Positions 38,927 to 48,520 are shown, counted from the first letter of the stretch. The stretch: 64,000 nt of DNA from Marinobacter salexigens (GCF_018860765.1 NZ_JAHKPV010000008.1:86182-150181); one strand, 5' to 3'. Made by a program: numbers and translations. The notes: generated by a model not told the origin, from the sequence alone.

Positions 38927-39666
38927 TGTCTAAACCGACGCCAAGAACTTTGGAGGTGGTTCGCTCCGCCTACATCACTCCACATATGCTGCGTTTAACG
39001 CTTGGTGGTTCGGGATTGGCCGACTTTCCGGAGGATCAGGAAAGTGCGTATATAAAACTGATTTTTCCGCAGCACGGGGAATCACGACCCCTGATGCGAA
39101 CCTATACCGTCAGCGGACAGCGCAGCGATGAGATAGACGTCGATTTCGTGCTTCACGCTGCAGATGGGCCTGCATCAGCATGGGCCGCTAGTGCGAAACC
39201 CGGAGACCAGATTCTCGTGGGTGGGCCGGGGCCTAAAAAACTCATCAATAGGCACGCAGACTGGTACCTTCTAGTGGGGGATATGACAGCGCTACCGGCA
39301 ATCGCAGTCAATCTTGCTCAGCTGCCCAAAGACGCCCGAGGCTACGTAGTTATTGAAGTAGTGTCAGGCGACGACATTCAGCCGCTGCAGCATCCAGAGA
39401 ACATTGAGGTTCACTGGGTTGTGAGCGCCACACCGGACGTTGATACCAGCGCACTACTGAAACACGTTGAACAGCTTTCCTGGTTGCCGGGCCAACCGGC
39501 GGTATGGGCGGCTTGTGAGTTTCACAGCATGCGCGCTCTTCGAACATATTTTAAACAGGAGCGCCAAATGATAAAAAGCCATCTGTACATATCGAGTTAC
39601 TGGAAAATCAACAGTACCGAAGATCAACACAAAATTGAGAAGAAATTTGATGCGCAGCCAACGTAA
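38926..39666 (+). CDS. Siderophore-interacting protein (ViuB/YqjH family ferric reductase)
   Basis: Such enzymes use FAD and NAD(P)H to reduce ferric siderophores and free the iron. The 246 residues have the FAD-binding part (LMRTYTVSGQ, with the RxYT motif) and the SIP domain (WYLLVGDMTALPAIAVNLAQ, VWAACEFHSMRALR). It is translationally coupled to a MarR-type regulator; E. coli yqjH sits next to the regulator yqjI in a similar way. Confidence 0.92.
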   Translation: MSKPTPRTLEVVRSAYITPHMLRLTLGGSGLADFPEDQESAYIKLIFPQHGESRPLMRTYTVSGQRSDEIDVDFVLHAADGPASAWAASAKPGDQILVGGPGPKKLINRHADWYLLVGDMTALPAIAVNLAQLPKDARGYVVIEVVSGDDIQPLQHPENIEVHWVVSATPDVDTSALLKHVEQLSWLPGQPAVWAACEFHSMRALRTYFKQERQMIKSHLYISSYWKINSTEDQHKIEKKFDAQPT

Positions 39667-39768
39667 TCTATATTATCTGAGCAGTCCCGTGGTGATCCTC
39701 TAGCTCTGTGCTGGTTTCAGCCGGAGCCGCTCTTTACCTTTCCACCCAACGCTGCTTTTTGGGCGTTG

Positions 39769-40209
39769 TTAACTGATTTCCATCAGAAAGTGGTTTGCCA
39801 GTCTCTCGCTTTCTAGAAAACCCATTCGCGCGTATAGTCGCTTTGCGTCCTGATTCGCATGTAAAACCTGAAGCCGAAGCGGAACACCTCGTGACCTAGC
39901 GTTTGCATGCAGGTCACGTAAAAGTGTCGTCCCGAGGCCTTGGCTCTGATAGTTAGGGCAAATTTGGATCTCGTCTAGCCAGTCGCAATCTTCAAGCTGT
40001 TCCAGTATGACAACACCGACTCGACCGCTCGGTGTCTCGATAATTTGAGCCGGGCGCGGTTGTTCCCATTTTGAGAAAAAAAGCTGTCTCTGGAGAACTT
40101 CATCCCACTTGCCGAACTGTCGAACCACTACGTCAAGGAAGGACTTCTTGTTTAACTCGTAAAGCCATTCAATCTCGTCTGGTAGTACGTTTCTAAGTGT
40201 GTAATTCAT
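39769..40209 (-). CDS. GNAT-family N-acetyltransferase
   Basis: The 146 residues show the GNAT fold with the acetyl-CoA loop QSQGLGTTLLRDLHANA and a C-terminal NQDAKRLYARMGFLESER. The substrate is not known. It follows the DUF938 gene by 8 bases on the same strand, so they form an operon. Confidence 0.9.
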   Translation of the reverse strand: MNYTLRNVLPDEIEWLYELNKKSFLDVVVRQFGKWDEVLQRQLFFSKWEQPRPAQIIETPSGRVGVVILEQLEDCDWLDEIQICPNYQSQGLGTTLLRDLHANARSRGVPLRLQVLHANQDAKRLYARMGFLESERLANHFLMEIS

Positions 40210-40217
40210 CAGTTGGT

Positions 40218-40823
40218 TTAAGTTCCGTGAACCCTCCAGACCAGCAACCGATTATTGGCCGGCATTTCAAAGTCCGATTCCAGAACCAGCTTGTTATCAC
40301 TACCGATGCGCTTCAGGTCGTCCATGTCCCGAATCCCCATCGCCGGGTTCTGTTGCTTTAGGTGTGTGTCGAATTGCTCATTGCTGGCACTGGTGAACAG
40401 CCCGCTGTAATTGAATGGGCCATACAAACAGAAGGCTTCGTGTGCCTGAAGGTTGGCAGATACACCCTGAAACATTGCTTCAACTTCTGGCCACGACATG
40501 ATGTGCGCGGTGTTTGCGGAAAAAACTCCGCTAATCGTTGGGATTTGCCAATCACTGGCGCTAACATTCAAAGACAAAGGTTCGCTTATGTTTGGCAGGT
40601 TAGCCTCGCTCAGCCATGGCTCGCTGAGTTGGTAGTTGCTCGGATGATCACTTGGTTGCCATGTTAGGTGCGGGAGGTTTCTGGCAAAGTGAACCGCATG
40701 TTGCCCGGTACCTGTACCAATTTCGAGTATGGTTTTCGGGCCACTAAATAAGGTAGCAAGCTTTTCCAGAATAACCTGTTTGTTGTTTTCACAGGCTTGA
40801 GAGTAGGGTTTTCTTGCAGTCAT
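40218..40823 (-). CDS. DUF938-family SAM-dependent methyltransferase
   Basis: The 201 residues have a methyltransferase SAM loop TILEIGTGTGQHAVHFA, and ANTAHIMSWPEVEAMF with DMDDLKRIG marks DUF938. The role of this family is not established. It is followed by the GNAT gene and preceded by an AEC transporter on the same strand. Confidence 0.92.
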   Translation of the reverse strand: MTARKPYSQACENNKQVILEKLATLFSGPKTILEIGTGTGQHAVHFARNLPHLTWQPSDHPSNYQLSEPWLSEANLPNISEPLSLNVSASDWQIPTISGVFSANTAHIMSWPEVEAMFQGVSANLQAHEAFCLYGPFNYSGLFTSASNEQFDTHLKQQNPAMGIRDMDDLKRIGSDNKLVLESDFEMPANNRLLVWRVHGT

Positions 40824-40869
40824 TCGTGGCTCTAATTCGTCGTAGGGTGTTCGGGGTTTGATGCCATTG

Positions 40870-41817
40870 TTATATCAGGCCCACACCTTTAAGTACAAAC
40901 ACCCCCAAGGTTATCGTGACGCTTGCCATCAACGTGGTGATTGCGATGATGTTTGCCGCAAGACGATCATTCCCGCCGAGTGCTTTGGCCATCACAAAAC
41001 TTGCCGCGGCGGTTGGGCTTGCGAAAAATAGGAACAGCAAACCCAATTCAGCACCCGAGAAGCCTAGTGCCCAAGCTGCAGCGGTGCATAGTGTTGGCAA
41101 GAATACCATTTTCATTAGTGCCGAGCTGAAGGCGGTTGAACTATCGCTGCGCAGGGCGCTGAATGACACGGTTGCCCCAATGCATAACAGCGCTAGGGGC
41201 AGCGTAAGGGACGCAAAATAATCGCCACTGGTCAGTATCCAATCAGGCAGTTGCAGGTTCAACCATGCGACGGGGATGGCTGCAAACACGGAAAGTATGA
41301 GCGGGTTGCGCAATATGTCCTTGAGAATACGGCGCCACTCGGGCGATCGCCCGGCCTGATAGGCGGTGAGTACGATCACCGACAGGGCGTTGTAAGAGAG
41401 AATAACGAGCCCCAACAAGATGCTACCCGCCGATAGGCCGAAATCGCCATACAAGTTTGCCGCCAAAGCCAGCCCCACAATGCCACAGTTACCTCTGAAT
41501 GCGCCTTGAACATACACACCGCGATCTTGGTGGGTAACACGCCAGCGTGCCCATAACCAAGCCAGAAAGAAACTTGCGAGGGTCGCAAAAAGATAGAATG
41601 TCAGCAGTTGAAGATTAAGAGATGTGCTGAGATCTGCTTTTATGATGCTGAGGAATACCAGCGTTGGGAGCGTGGCTTTGAAAACCAGTGCAGATGCAGT
41701 GTTAACGAAACTATCGTCAATCCATCCTACCCTTCTTAGGCCAAGTCCGATAAACACCATAGCGAAAACCGGAAGAGTAGTTTCCAGCGTTTGTTGAAAG
41801 AGCGAGAAAAGATCCAT
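40870..41817 (-). CDS. AEC-family transporter
   Basis: The 315 residues have about ten membrane segments and the AEC (auxin efflux carrier) pattern, including FRGNCGIVGLALAANLYG and a C-terminal SPTAAASFVMAKALGG. Members export or import organic acids; the substrate is not known. It could be the first gene of a unit with DUF938 and GNAT. Confidence 0.9.
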   Translation of the reverse strand: MDLFSLFQQTLETTLPVFAMVFIGLGLRRVGWIDDSFVNTASALVFKATLPTLVFLSIIKADLSTSLNLQLLTFYLFATLASFFLAWLWARWRVTHQDRGVYVQGAFRGNCGIVGLALAANLYGDFGLSAGSILLGLVILSYNALSVIVLTAYQAGRSPEWRRILKDILRNPLILSVFAAIPVAWLNLQLPDWILTSGDYFASLTLPLALLCIGATVSFSALRSDSSTAFSSALMKMVFLPTLCTAAAWALGFSGAELGLLFLFFASPTAAASFVMAKALGGNDRLAANIIAITTLMASVTITLGVFVLKGVGLI

Positions 41818-41948
41818 TCAGGTTGGCCAGTGGTCCAGAGAGTGTCTTGCCTATGATAGATCTGACGGAAAGGTAATGAAATGGTTTACTGTAAGCCATG
41901 AAGCGTGGGCTATAGTGGGGCGAAATTTATCAGGACAAAGGGGTGCCC

Positions 41949-42353
41949 ATGAACGCCGTTAACCATACGCCCGCGCAGTTAAAGCAGGTTTTGGCCGACA
42001 CGCCTAAAGACCAGCCCGTCGTCATGTTAAATTTGCTGAGGTTCCGTGACAGAGCAAGCTATGAAGACGATTCCGGTGAGCGAAGTGGACGTGAGGCGTA
42101 CGAGCTTTATATTCAAGAGGCCGCAGCTTGTGTGAGTGCGGTGGGCGCTGAGGTGATTTGGTCTGGACACAGCGTTGGCTCTCTTATTGCGCCGCCAGAG
42201 GAGACTTGGGATCAAGTGCTGCTTGTTCGTTACCCTTCAATCGATGCCTTTATGGCCATGATTGAGAGCCCTGAATATAAAGGCGTAGTTAAGCATCGCA
42301 CCGCCGCACTGAGTGACTCCCGATTAGTTGCAAATCTGGAACGGGGTCGCTGA
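41949..42353 (+). CDS. DUF1330-family protein
   Basis: The 134 residues fit the DUF1330 ferredoxin-like fold, with PVVMLNLLRFRDRA near the start and LLVRYPSIDAFMAMIESPEY. AAGGGG lies a few bases before the ATG. No function is established for the family. Single gene. Confidence 0.88.
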   Translation: MNAVNHTPAQLKQVLADTPKDQPVVMLNLLRFRDRASYEDDSGERSGREAYELYIQEAAACVSAVGAEVIWSGHSVGSLIAPPEETWDQVLLVRYPSIDAFMAMIESPEYKGVVKHRTAALSDSRLVANLERGR

Positions 42354-42362
42354 GATAGAACC

Positions 42363-42713
42363 TCAGCCCACTAGCCCGACTTCAAAAACGCCGGTTTGGC
42401 TTATCAGCATATACGCCGCTGTGCCAGTTGCAATGGAGAGCAGGGCATTGCGGCGCCAAAGGTGAATACCTACTACTAGCGCTCCTGCAAGAATGGCATC
42501 AAGCCCCGGTACTACCGCTGCCCAATTTCCTGAACGCTGCAAAAACACCGTTGCCAGCAAAGCCATAACAGCCGCTGGTAAGAAGCGCCCGAGGTGTTTA
42601 ACCAGAGGGTGCTCGGTATGACGCTCAAAAAACAGAAAGGGTATGATTCTGGTCGCAAAGGTCGCAGAAGCTGCAACGGCAATGAATGCAACAAGGTAGC
42701 TTGTATCAGACAT
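42363..42713 (-). CDS. azlD: Branched-chain amino acid export, small subunit (AzlD-like)
   Basis: AzlD is the small membrane partner of AzlC. The 116 residues contain four hydrophobic segments with RIIPFLFFERHTEHPLVKHLG and FLPAAVMALLATVFL, typical of the family. It overlaps the end of azlC by 8 bases. I chose the ATG at 42713 because GGAGG lies 9 bases upstream. It probably acts with AzlC to export valine, leucine or similar amino acids. Confidence 0.9.
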   Translation of the reverse strand: MSDTSYLVAFIAVAASATFATRIIPFLFFERHTEHPLVKHLGRFLPAAVMALLATVFLQRSGNWAAVVPGLDAILAGALVVGIHLWRRNALLSIATGTAAYMLISQTGVFEVGLVG

Positions 42714-43416
42714 GGCTGCGGCCCTCCGCATTGGATTTGGGTCGCAGGCTTCGGTATTGCAGCAAAAGCACGGCTGTCACGATTGCGATAGCGCCGATGA
42801 GCTGGTGGGCTGCTGGCAGAAGGATCATAGCAATACCGGCGGCCGCTGCACCTGCCCAAACTGGGAATGCGTCTCCCAAAGCCTTCAGTTGCTCTATTGT
42901 AAGAACAATAAATAAAGCCACCAATGCAAACTCGATTCCAGTACTATCGAATGCTACGTTGCGGCCTAGAAGAGCGCCCAAAGTGCAGCCAATCACCCAG
43001 TAGACCTGATTGAACGCCGTAATGCGGAAATCGACGTCAAGTTCATGAAGTGTGTCGTGCGAACGCGCGCGGCTTGTGAGCAATGAATAGGTCTCATCAG
43101 TCAGGCCAAAAATGAGATACAGCTTTTTCCATCCAGCCCTACGAAATTGGCCGAGCAACGAAAGGCCGTAGAAAAGGTGGCGCGCGTTGAGCACGAACAT
43201 GGCGATGAACACTTCTAACAAGCCGGCGCTCGCCGCTAACAGGCTGACCGCTAGAATCTGGCCTGCACCGGCATATATCACCACGCCCATAAGTGGCGCA
43301 GCCCACCACGCATAGTCAAGTTGGGTTGTGAATAGCACCCCAAAAGCCATACCTAAAGGAAGGTATCCGAAAAGAATTGGGAGTGTGAGACGAAAAACTA
43401 ACGCGTTCATTAGCAT
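42706..43416 (-). CDS. azlC: Branched-chain amino acid export, large subunit (AzlC-like)
   Basis: The 236 residues form about eight membrane segments with the AzlC signature FGYLPLGMAFGVLF and NARHLFYGLSL. The second Met (43410) is an equally good start. With the overlapping azlD it makes a two-subunit exporter (LIV-E family). No regulator lies beside it. Confidence 0.92.
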   Translation of the reverse strand: MLMNALVFRLTLPILFGYLPLGMAFGVLFTTQLDYAWWAAPLMGVVIYAGAGQILAVSLLAASAGLLEVFIAMFVLNARHLFYGLSLLGQFRRAGWKKLYLIFGLTDETYSLLTSRARSHDTLHELDVDFRITAFNQVYWVIGCTLGALLGRNVAFDSTGIEFALVALFIVLTIEQLKALGDAFPVWAGAAAAGIAMILLPAAHQLIGAIAIVTAVLLLQYRSLRPKSNAEGRSHV

Positions 43417-43529
43417 CCAAACGTTTTGAAAGCGAGGAATGATAGTGAATCGCCGGGGATTTTGAAAGTGGGTAAGGCTTCGACTTTTTAGGCATAATCC
43501 TTAACACGGTATGGCCTACAGGAGAGACT

Positions 43530-43781
43530 ATGAGCGATGAAACCGGGCATCAGTCCCAACCGGACCCCCGCGAAGAAAAGTTCAAGGTTGATAAAGAGTT
43601 GCTGACTAAAGAACAGCTGAATGGGCTGGCAGAAGAGTACTGCACTCGCTACCATGGGCTGAATGATACAGAAAACCCGATGGCCGAGCGGAGCCGGGTT
43701 TTGGAAGCGATTAACAGGGGCGAACTGGTAGTCTGGTTTGACCCTATGGAAAACACAGCCGGGCTTGGTGTTCCTGAGTAA
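43530..43781 (+). CDS. Small protein resembling the YheU (UPF0270) family
   Basis: The 83 residues have a polar start and the pattern ELLTKEQLNGLAEEYCTRYH, then RVLEAINRGELVVWFDP, which follows the YheU layout of a helical half with a charged REGTDYG-like region and a short GEAVLVW-like strand. I am only moderately sure. AGGAGA precedes the ATG. Single gene. Confidence 0.6.
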   Translation: MSDETGHQSQPDPREEKFKVDKELLTKEQLNGLAEEYCTRYHGLNDTENPMAERSRVLEAINRGELVVWFDPMENTAGLGVPE

Positions 43782-43890
43782 CCAGTTAACCGGTTTACCT
43801 TTTAGGGGGTATTTGAGCCTGCTGCTACCCCGGCGCGTCTGTAAACGTTACAATCGCGCAGGTTTTTGAAAGCGTTGTGCGAGGTGAATT

Positions 43891-44550
43891 TTGATCAGGG
43901 TATTGGTTGTAGATGACCATGAGCTGGTTCGTTCCGGGATAACCCGGATGCTCGCGGATGATCCCGATATTGATGTTATTGGCCAGTCTCCATCTGGGGA
44001 GGAGGCTATAGAGTTTGTGCGCAACGAGCGTCCGGACATCGTCTTAATGGATATCCGTATGCCTGGCATTGGTGGGTTGGAGGCCACTCGACGCATTTTA
44101 CGAATTGACGATACCGTTCGGGTGATTGTGGTAACCGCCTGCGCCGACGACCCTTACCCTGCACGGGTGATGCAAAGCGGCGCCTCTGCCTACATCACCA
44201 AAGGTGCAGATATCCGCGAAATGGTCCGTTCCATTCGCATGGCTCATTCAGGGCAACGCTATATAAGCCCGGAGATTGCCCAAAAAATGGCGCTCAAGCA
44301 ATTGGGTGGCGATAAAGAGGACGAGGGTGAGTTATCGCTGTTCGATCGCCTATCTGAGCGCGAAATGCAAATAGCGATGATGGTTGTAGACTGCCAGAAA
44401 GTGCAGGATATTTCCGACAAACTCTGCCTTAGCCCCAAAACGGTGAACAGCTACCGCTACCGAATTTTTGAAAAACTGGAAATCTCCAGCGATGTTGAGT
44501 TGGCTCTGATGGCAGTGCGTCTTGGGTTGCATGATGCCCACAAGGTCTGA
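43891..44550 (+). CDS. gacA: Response regulator GacA/UvrY
   Basis: GacA, activated by GacS, drives Rsm small-RNA genes and so controls secretion, motility and secondary metabolism. The 219 residues have a receiver domain with phosphorylated Asp54 (IVLMDIRMPGIGG) and a LuxR-type helix-turn-helix (LSEREMQIAMMVVDCQKVQD, then LSPKTVNSYRYRIFEKL). The start is TTG at 43891, with GAGGTG upstream; a TTG start is also used in Pseudomonas gacA. It overlaps uvrC, the conserved order in this group. Confidence 0.95.
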   Translation: MIRVLVVDDHELVRSGITRMLADDPDIDVIGQSPSGEEAIEFVRNERPDIVLMDIRMPGIGGLEATRRILRIDDTVRVIVVTACADDPYPARVMQSGASAYITKGADIREMVRSIRMAHSGQRYISPEIAQKMALKQLGGDKEDEGELSLFDRLSEREMQIAMMVVDCQKVQDISDKLCLSPKTVNSYRYRIFEKLEISSDVELALMAVRLGLHDAHKV

Positions 44551-46396
44551 TTCCACGACTGAAAGCAGTGGAGGGTTCGACAGCAGACACTTCCTGAAAC
44601 AGCTAACGGAACGGCCCGGCGTCTACCGAATGTATGACGAAGGCGGCTCCGTACTTTACGTTGGGAAAGCCGGAAACCTTAAAAAACGGGTCTCCAGTTA
44701 TTTCCGAAAGACCGGGCTGGCACCGAAAACGGAAGCACTCGTTGCTAAAATTGCCTCTATTGAAGTAACCATCACCGGCAGTGAAACAGAAGCGTTATTG
44801 CTGGAGCAGAACTTAATCAAGTCTCTGCGCCCCCCTTACAACATCCTGCTCAGGGATGATAAATCTTATCCGTATATCTATGTGTCTTCCCACAGTGATT
44901 ACCCCTCGCTGACCTTTCGGCGTGGGCGTACCAAAAAGGGTGGAGGAACCTGGTACGGGCCGTTCCCAAGCTCTGGCGCTGTTAAGGAAAGCCTTAATGT
45001 GTTGCAAAAGGTATTCCGTATAAGATCTTGTAGTGAAAGCTATTTTAGGAACCGTGCTCGCCCATGTTTGCAGTATCAAATCAACCGGTGCACGGCGCCG
45101 TGTGTAGGCTACATCTCACCCGAGGACTATCTGCAGGATATTCGCCACGCCACCATGTTTCTCGAGGGTAAAAACCCGGCCATTATCCGTGACCTGATGG
45201 ACGCCATGGAAAGAGCTGCCGAGAACCTTGAGTTCGAAAAAGCTGCTGCCTGCCGAGACCAAATCAATCACCTGCGTCATGTTCAGGAGCAGCAATCTGT
45301 AGATGGTGAGGGCGGAGATGCAGATGTTATCGCTATCGCACAAGATGCAGGGGTTGTATGCATTGTTGTCATAATCGTCCGTGGCGGCAGAGTTCTGGGA
45401 ACCAAGGACTACTTTCCCCGGTATTCTTTGGAGCAATCCGAAGGCGAGCTGTTAAGTGCTTTTCTCGGGCAATATTATTTCGGTGGAAATACGCGTCGCG
45501 AGATTCCAAAAGATATACTGGTGCCGGTTGAGGTTGAAGGTCAGGAACTGCTTGCTCATGCGCTTTCGGATGCAGCTAACCGGGAAACCCGTATACGTGG
45601 AAATGTAAGAGGGGAGCGACGGCGTTGGTTGGAACTGGCGATGACCAATGCCCAGCAAACATTGCTAACACACATTGCCAGCAAAGAGACCGTGTATCGC
45701 CGTTTGCTGGCGCTGCGTGACATGCTGGAGCTCGCTGAAACCCCCTCGCGGATGGAGTGTTTCGACATTAGCCATAGCCACGGTGAAAATACCGTCGCAT
45801 CCTGCGTCGTTTTCGATGAGAATGGCCCCCTTAAAAGTGATTACCGCCTGTACAATATTGAAGGTGTGAAAGCTGGTGATGATTACGATGCCATGCGCCA
45901 AGTGCTGACGCGTCGCTACCGCCGTATGGTCGCGGGTGAGGGCAAGCGCCCGGATCTTGTGTTTATTGACGGTGGTAAGGGGCAATTGAGCATTGCTCGG
46001 GAAGTCTTTGATGAACTTGGGGTTTCTGATATTCCCCTAATCGGTGTGGCTAAGGGCGTAACCCGGCGCGCGGGAATGGAGCAGTTGATCGACGCCATGA
46101 CCGGCGATGTGTTTCGAGTACCTGCCGATTCCCCGGCGTTGCATTTGATTCAGCACATTCGGGACGAGTCCCACCGTTTTGCCATTACCGGGCATCGTAA
46201 AGGGCGCGACAAGAAGCGTCGTCAGTCTACCCTAGAGGGTATAGAAGGGGTTGGCCCCAAACGCCGCCGGGAGCTCATCCGGTATTTTGGTGGTATACAG
46301 GAACTACGCAAAGCCAGTGTTGATGAAATGACGAAAGTTCAGGGCATCAGTAAATCATTGGCTGAAAACATATACGCAGCGCTGCATGACGAGTAA
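44531..46396 (+). CDS. uvrC: Excinuclease ABC subunit C
   Basis: UvrC makes both cuts beside DNA damage in nucleotide excision repair. From the ATG at 44531 it has 621 residues: a GIY-YIG endonuclease domain (GVYRMYDEGGSVLYVGKAGN), a UVR motif near residue 210, an RNase H-like domain (MECFDISHSHGENTVASCVV) and a C-terminal helix-hairpin-helix pair. The start overlaps gacA by 20 bases; the ATG at 44534 is equally possible. Confidence 0.95.
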   Translation: MMPTRSDSTTESSGGFDSRHFLKQLTERPGVYRMYDEGGSVLYVGKAGNLKKRVSSYFRKTGLAPKTEALVAKIASIEVTITGSETEALLLEQNLIKSLRPPYNILLRDDKSYPYIYVSSHSDYPSLTFRRGRTKKGGGTWYGPFPSSGAVKESLNVLQKVFRIRSCSESYFRNRARPCLQYQINRCTAPCVGYISPEDYLQDIRHATMFLEGKNPAIIRDLMDAMERAAENLEFEKAAACRDQINHLRHVQEQQSVDGEGGDADVIAIAQDAGVVCIVVIIVRGGRVLGTKDYFPRYSLEQSEGELLSAFLGQYYFGGNTRREIPKDILVPVEVEGQELLAHALSDAANRETRIRGNVRGERRRWLELAMTNAQQTLLTHIASKETVYRRLLALRDMLELAETPSRMECFDISHSHGENTVASCVVFDENGPLKSDYRLYNIEGVKAGDDYDAMRQVLTRRYRRMVAGEGKRPDLVFIDGGKGQLSIAREVFDELGVSDIPLIGVAKGVTRRAGMEQLIDAMTGDVFRVPADSPALHLIQHIRDESHRFAITGHRKGRDKKRRQSTLEGIEGVGPKRRRELIRYFGGIQELRKASVDEMTKVQGISKSLAENIYAALHDE

Positions 46397-46403
46397 TAAC
46401 CGT

Positions 46404-46955
46404 ATGAATTTACCGAACCTGCTCACACTCTCCCGCATCATCATGATTCCGGTCTTTGTGGCGGTGTTTTATCTCCCCATGCACTGGAGCTATACGGTGA
46501 GTGCAGCGATTTTTGCGCTGGCGGCCGCAACCGATTGGCTTGATGGCTATCTTGCCCGCAAACTTAACCAGAGCACCCCTTTCGGCGCGTTTCTTGATCC
46601 TGTGGCCGACAAGCTTATGGTTGCAGTTGCGCTGGCGCTCTTGATTCAGGAGTATTCCGCAATTCTGGTAACCATTCCTGCGACCGTTATTATTGGCCGA
46701 GAAATCGTGATCTCTGCATTGCGGGAATGGATGGCTGAAATCGGCAGTCGTGCAAGTGTTGCGGTTTCTTATATCGGCAAGATTAAAACCACAGCTCAAA
46801 TGGCATCTATTGTAGGGTTGCTGGCCTTTCCTCCCGGCGAGTTTTTGTCCGATGTTTCTGTAGGTTTGCTCTATATCGCCGCCATATTAACGCTTTGGTC
46901 TATGGGGCTATACATTAAAGCTGCTTGGCCGGATTTATTCCCAGAAAAGGATTAA
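46404..46955 (+). CDS. pgsA: CDP-diacylglycerol-glycerol-3-phosphate 3-phosphatidyltransferase
   Basis: PgsA makes phosphatidylglycerol phosphate, the committed step to acidic phospholipids. The 183 residues have several membrane segments and the full CDP-alcohol motif: Asp47-Gly48, Ala51-Arg52, Gly61, Asp65 and Asp69. I chose the ATG at 46404 because MNLPNLLTLSR is the usual N-terminus; an ATG at 46386 would overlap uvrC. It ends the gacA-uvrC-pgsA unit. Confidence 0.94.
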   Translation: MNLPNLLTLSRIIMIPVFVAVFYLPMHWSYTVSAAIFALAAATDWLDGYLARKLNQSTPFGAFLDPVADKLMVAVALALLIQEYSAILVTIPATVIIGREIVISALREWMAEIGSRASVAVSYIGKIKTTAQMASIVGLLAFPPGEFLSDVSVGLLYIAAILTLWSMGLYIKAAWPDLFPEKD

Positions 46956-46957
46956 CT

Positions 46958-47578
46958 CTACCTCGCCTCACAGTTTCTCGCCCAGTCGATAAGGTTTATT
47001 GCCAGTTCTTCACCGGCGTCGCCAAATGCTTGCACTACGGAGTTTATACTCTTGTCTTTGGCTGGCGCTGATACGATGAAGTTGCTGGAGCAGAGGGTTT
47101 GTCGCGAACGGTTGTTTATTAGTTGACCGTAAACGGTAACGGTGACCCGCGCGCTGTCACCATGATTAACTGTATGGAAGGCCGAGATTTCTGTAGCAAG
47201 TGTCAGGTCACTGTTGCTTGGGCCTGTATCAATAACCACATCCCGAAAAACGTCGCTCGCCCTGAACGCCCCTGCGAGCATATCCCGTAACAGAACCGGT
47301 GCCGTATCGCGCCATCGAACCCCACTATACACCGTGAATTCCCAAGGTTCTGGCTTTGCCAGAATCCGTGAACTGTTGTACGGCTCCGAGGCAAAGGGCG
47401 TATCAACCCGAAGGCTTTCAGGCCTGCTTGTGCCGCTATTTTGCAATTCCTCAGGTACCGGAAAATCCATCACTCTGGGGGCTTCGGGGATAGGGAACAC
47501 CGTACAAGCAGTCAGTGCCCCCGAGACCGCCATTACCGTGCCAAACGCTCTGATAGCCTTTGCCGCTGGTATTATCAT
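46958..47578 (-). CDS. ABC-type transport auxiliary lipoprotein (PqiC-like)
   Basis: The 206-residue precursor has a lipoprotein signal ending LTAC and the PF03886-type domain (VYSGVRWRDTAPVLLRDMLAGAF). It overlaps the MCE gene by 4 bases (ATGA) and is the last gene of the operon, so it is probably the outer-membrane end of this MCE transport system. In canonical Mla systems this place is held by MlaC and MlaB instead. Confidence 0.88.
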   Translation of the reverse strand: MIIPAAKAIRAFGTVMAVSGALTACTVFPIPEAPRVMDFPVPEELQNSGTSRPESLRVDTPFASEPYNSSRILAKPEPWEFTVYSGVRWRDTAPVLLRDMLAGAFRASDVFRDVVIDTGPSNSDLTLATEISAFHTVNHGDSARVTVTVYGQLINNRSRQTLCSSNFIVSAPAKDKSINSVVQAFGDAGEELAINLIDWARNCEAR

Positions 47579-48513
47579 GGGGATACCTCCTTGATTGCCG
47601 GGCCACCCCAGAGAGTGCCTCTGGGGTTCTCCTCCAGACGGCGGGTAAACCTATTCAGGTTTCTGAGGGTGTTGCGCAGCTCTCTTAACGCAGGGGCTAG
47701 CTCTCCTATGCCCTGAAGCCCAGAGTCTAGGGCGCCTTCGTTATCTCGAGTTAAATCATCTATACGTGCGACCGTGTCTTGAACCTTCGTCATGGCAAGG
47801 TTCATATTGGTCATGACGGCTTTGCCTTCGTTCTGTAACAGAGCGTTTGCGTTGTCTGAGAACGCAGAGACTTTTAATGCGGCTTCTGCTGCCCGCTGGC
47901 TGGCATTATCCATGCGCCCAAGTAAAGCCACGAGTTGGTCACGGCTGCCCAGTAGTGAATCGCTTGCCTCGCGGGCGTTGCGCAAAATGGCAGTGAGATT
48001 GTCTGTGTTTTCTTGGGAGAGTAGCTTGTTTGCGCTGGTAAGCAGCTGTTCTGCTTTGGTCAGCAAGGCTTCGCCGTTGGTGAGGAGTGTTTTAAATGCA
48101 GAGGGCTCGGCGGTGATCAACGCCGGGTTATCCTTTGTACCGTAGAGTACCGGGCTGTCCTGACTACCGCCGCTGAACTGCACATTCATGCTGCCGGTAA
48201 TATTCGCTAACACCAAACCGGCGCGAGTGTCCTTCCTTACAGGCACGCTTTGTTCTACACGCACTAAAACCCGAACGTGGCTTGGATTGGCCGGGTCCAA
48301 GGTCAAATGAAGAACATCGCCCACTTCAACGCCGCTGTAGAGTACCGGATTGCCTTTAGCCAATCCGCCTACCGCCTGATCAAACACAATTTCGTAATAG
48401 GCCCACTCGCGGTCTGCAGATGACTTTGCAAGCCACAGCGAAAACAACAGTGCTGCCACCACCGCAATCAGCGTAAATAGCCCTATGAGCAGGTGGTGTG
48501 CTTTCGGTTCCAT
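47575..48513 (-). CDS. MCE-domain membrane protein (MlaD-like)
   Basis: The 312 residues have one N-terminal membrane anchor (LLIGLFTLIAVVAALLFSLW), a single MCE domain (about 40-115, GLAKGNPVLYSGVEVGDVL) and a long helical coiled-coil tail rich in Leu, Ala and Ser. MCE proteins form hexameric rings that carry lipids between membranes. The ATG at 48513 gives the proper anchor. It sits between the ATPase and the lipoprotein gene. Confidence 0.92.
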   Translation of the reverse strand: MEPKAHHLLIGLFTLIAVVAALLFSLWLAKSSADREWAYYEIVFDQAVGGLAKGNPVLYSGVEVGDVLHLTLDPANPSHVRVLVRVEQSVPVRKDTRAGLVLANITGSMNVQFSGGSQDSPVLYGTKDNPALITAEPSAFKTLLTNGEALLTKAEQLLTSANKLLSQENTDNLTAILRNAREASDSLLGSRDQLVALLGRMDNASQRAAEAALKVSAFSDNANALLQNEGKAVMTNMNLAMTKVQDTVARIDDLTRDNEGALDSGLQGIGELAPALRELRNTLRNLNRFTRRLEENPRGTLWGGPAIKEVSP

Positions 48514-48520
48514 AACCTTT

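Noticed and set aside
46386..46403. The ATG at 46386 as the pgsA start
   Set aside because: It overlaps uvrC and adds six residues that are not usual in PgsA, whereas MNLPNLLTLSR from 46404 is the normal start.
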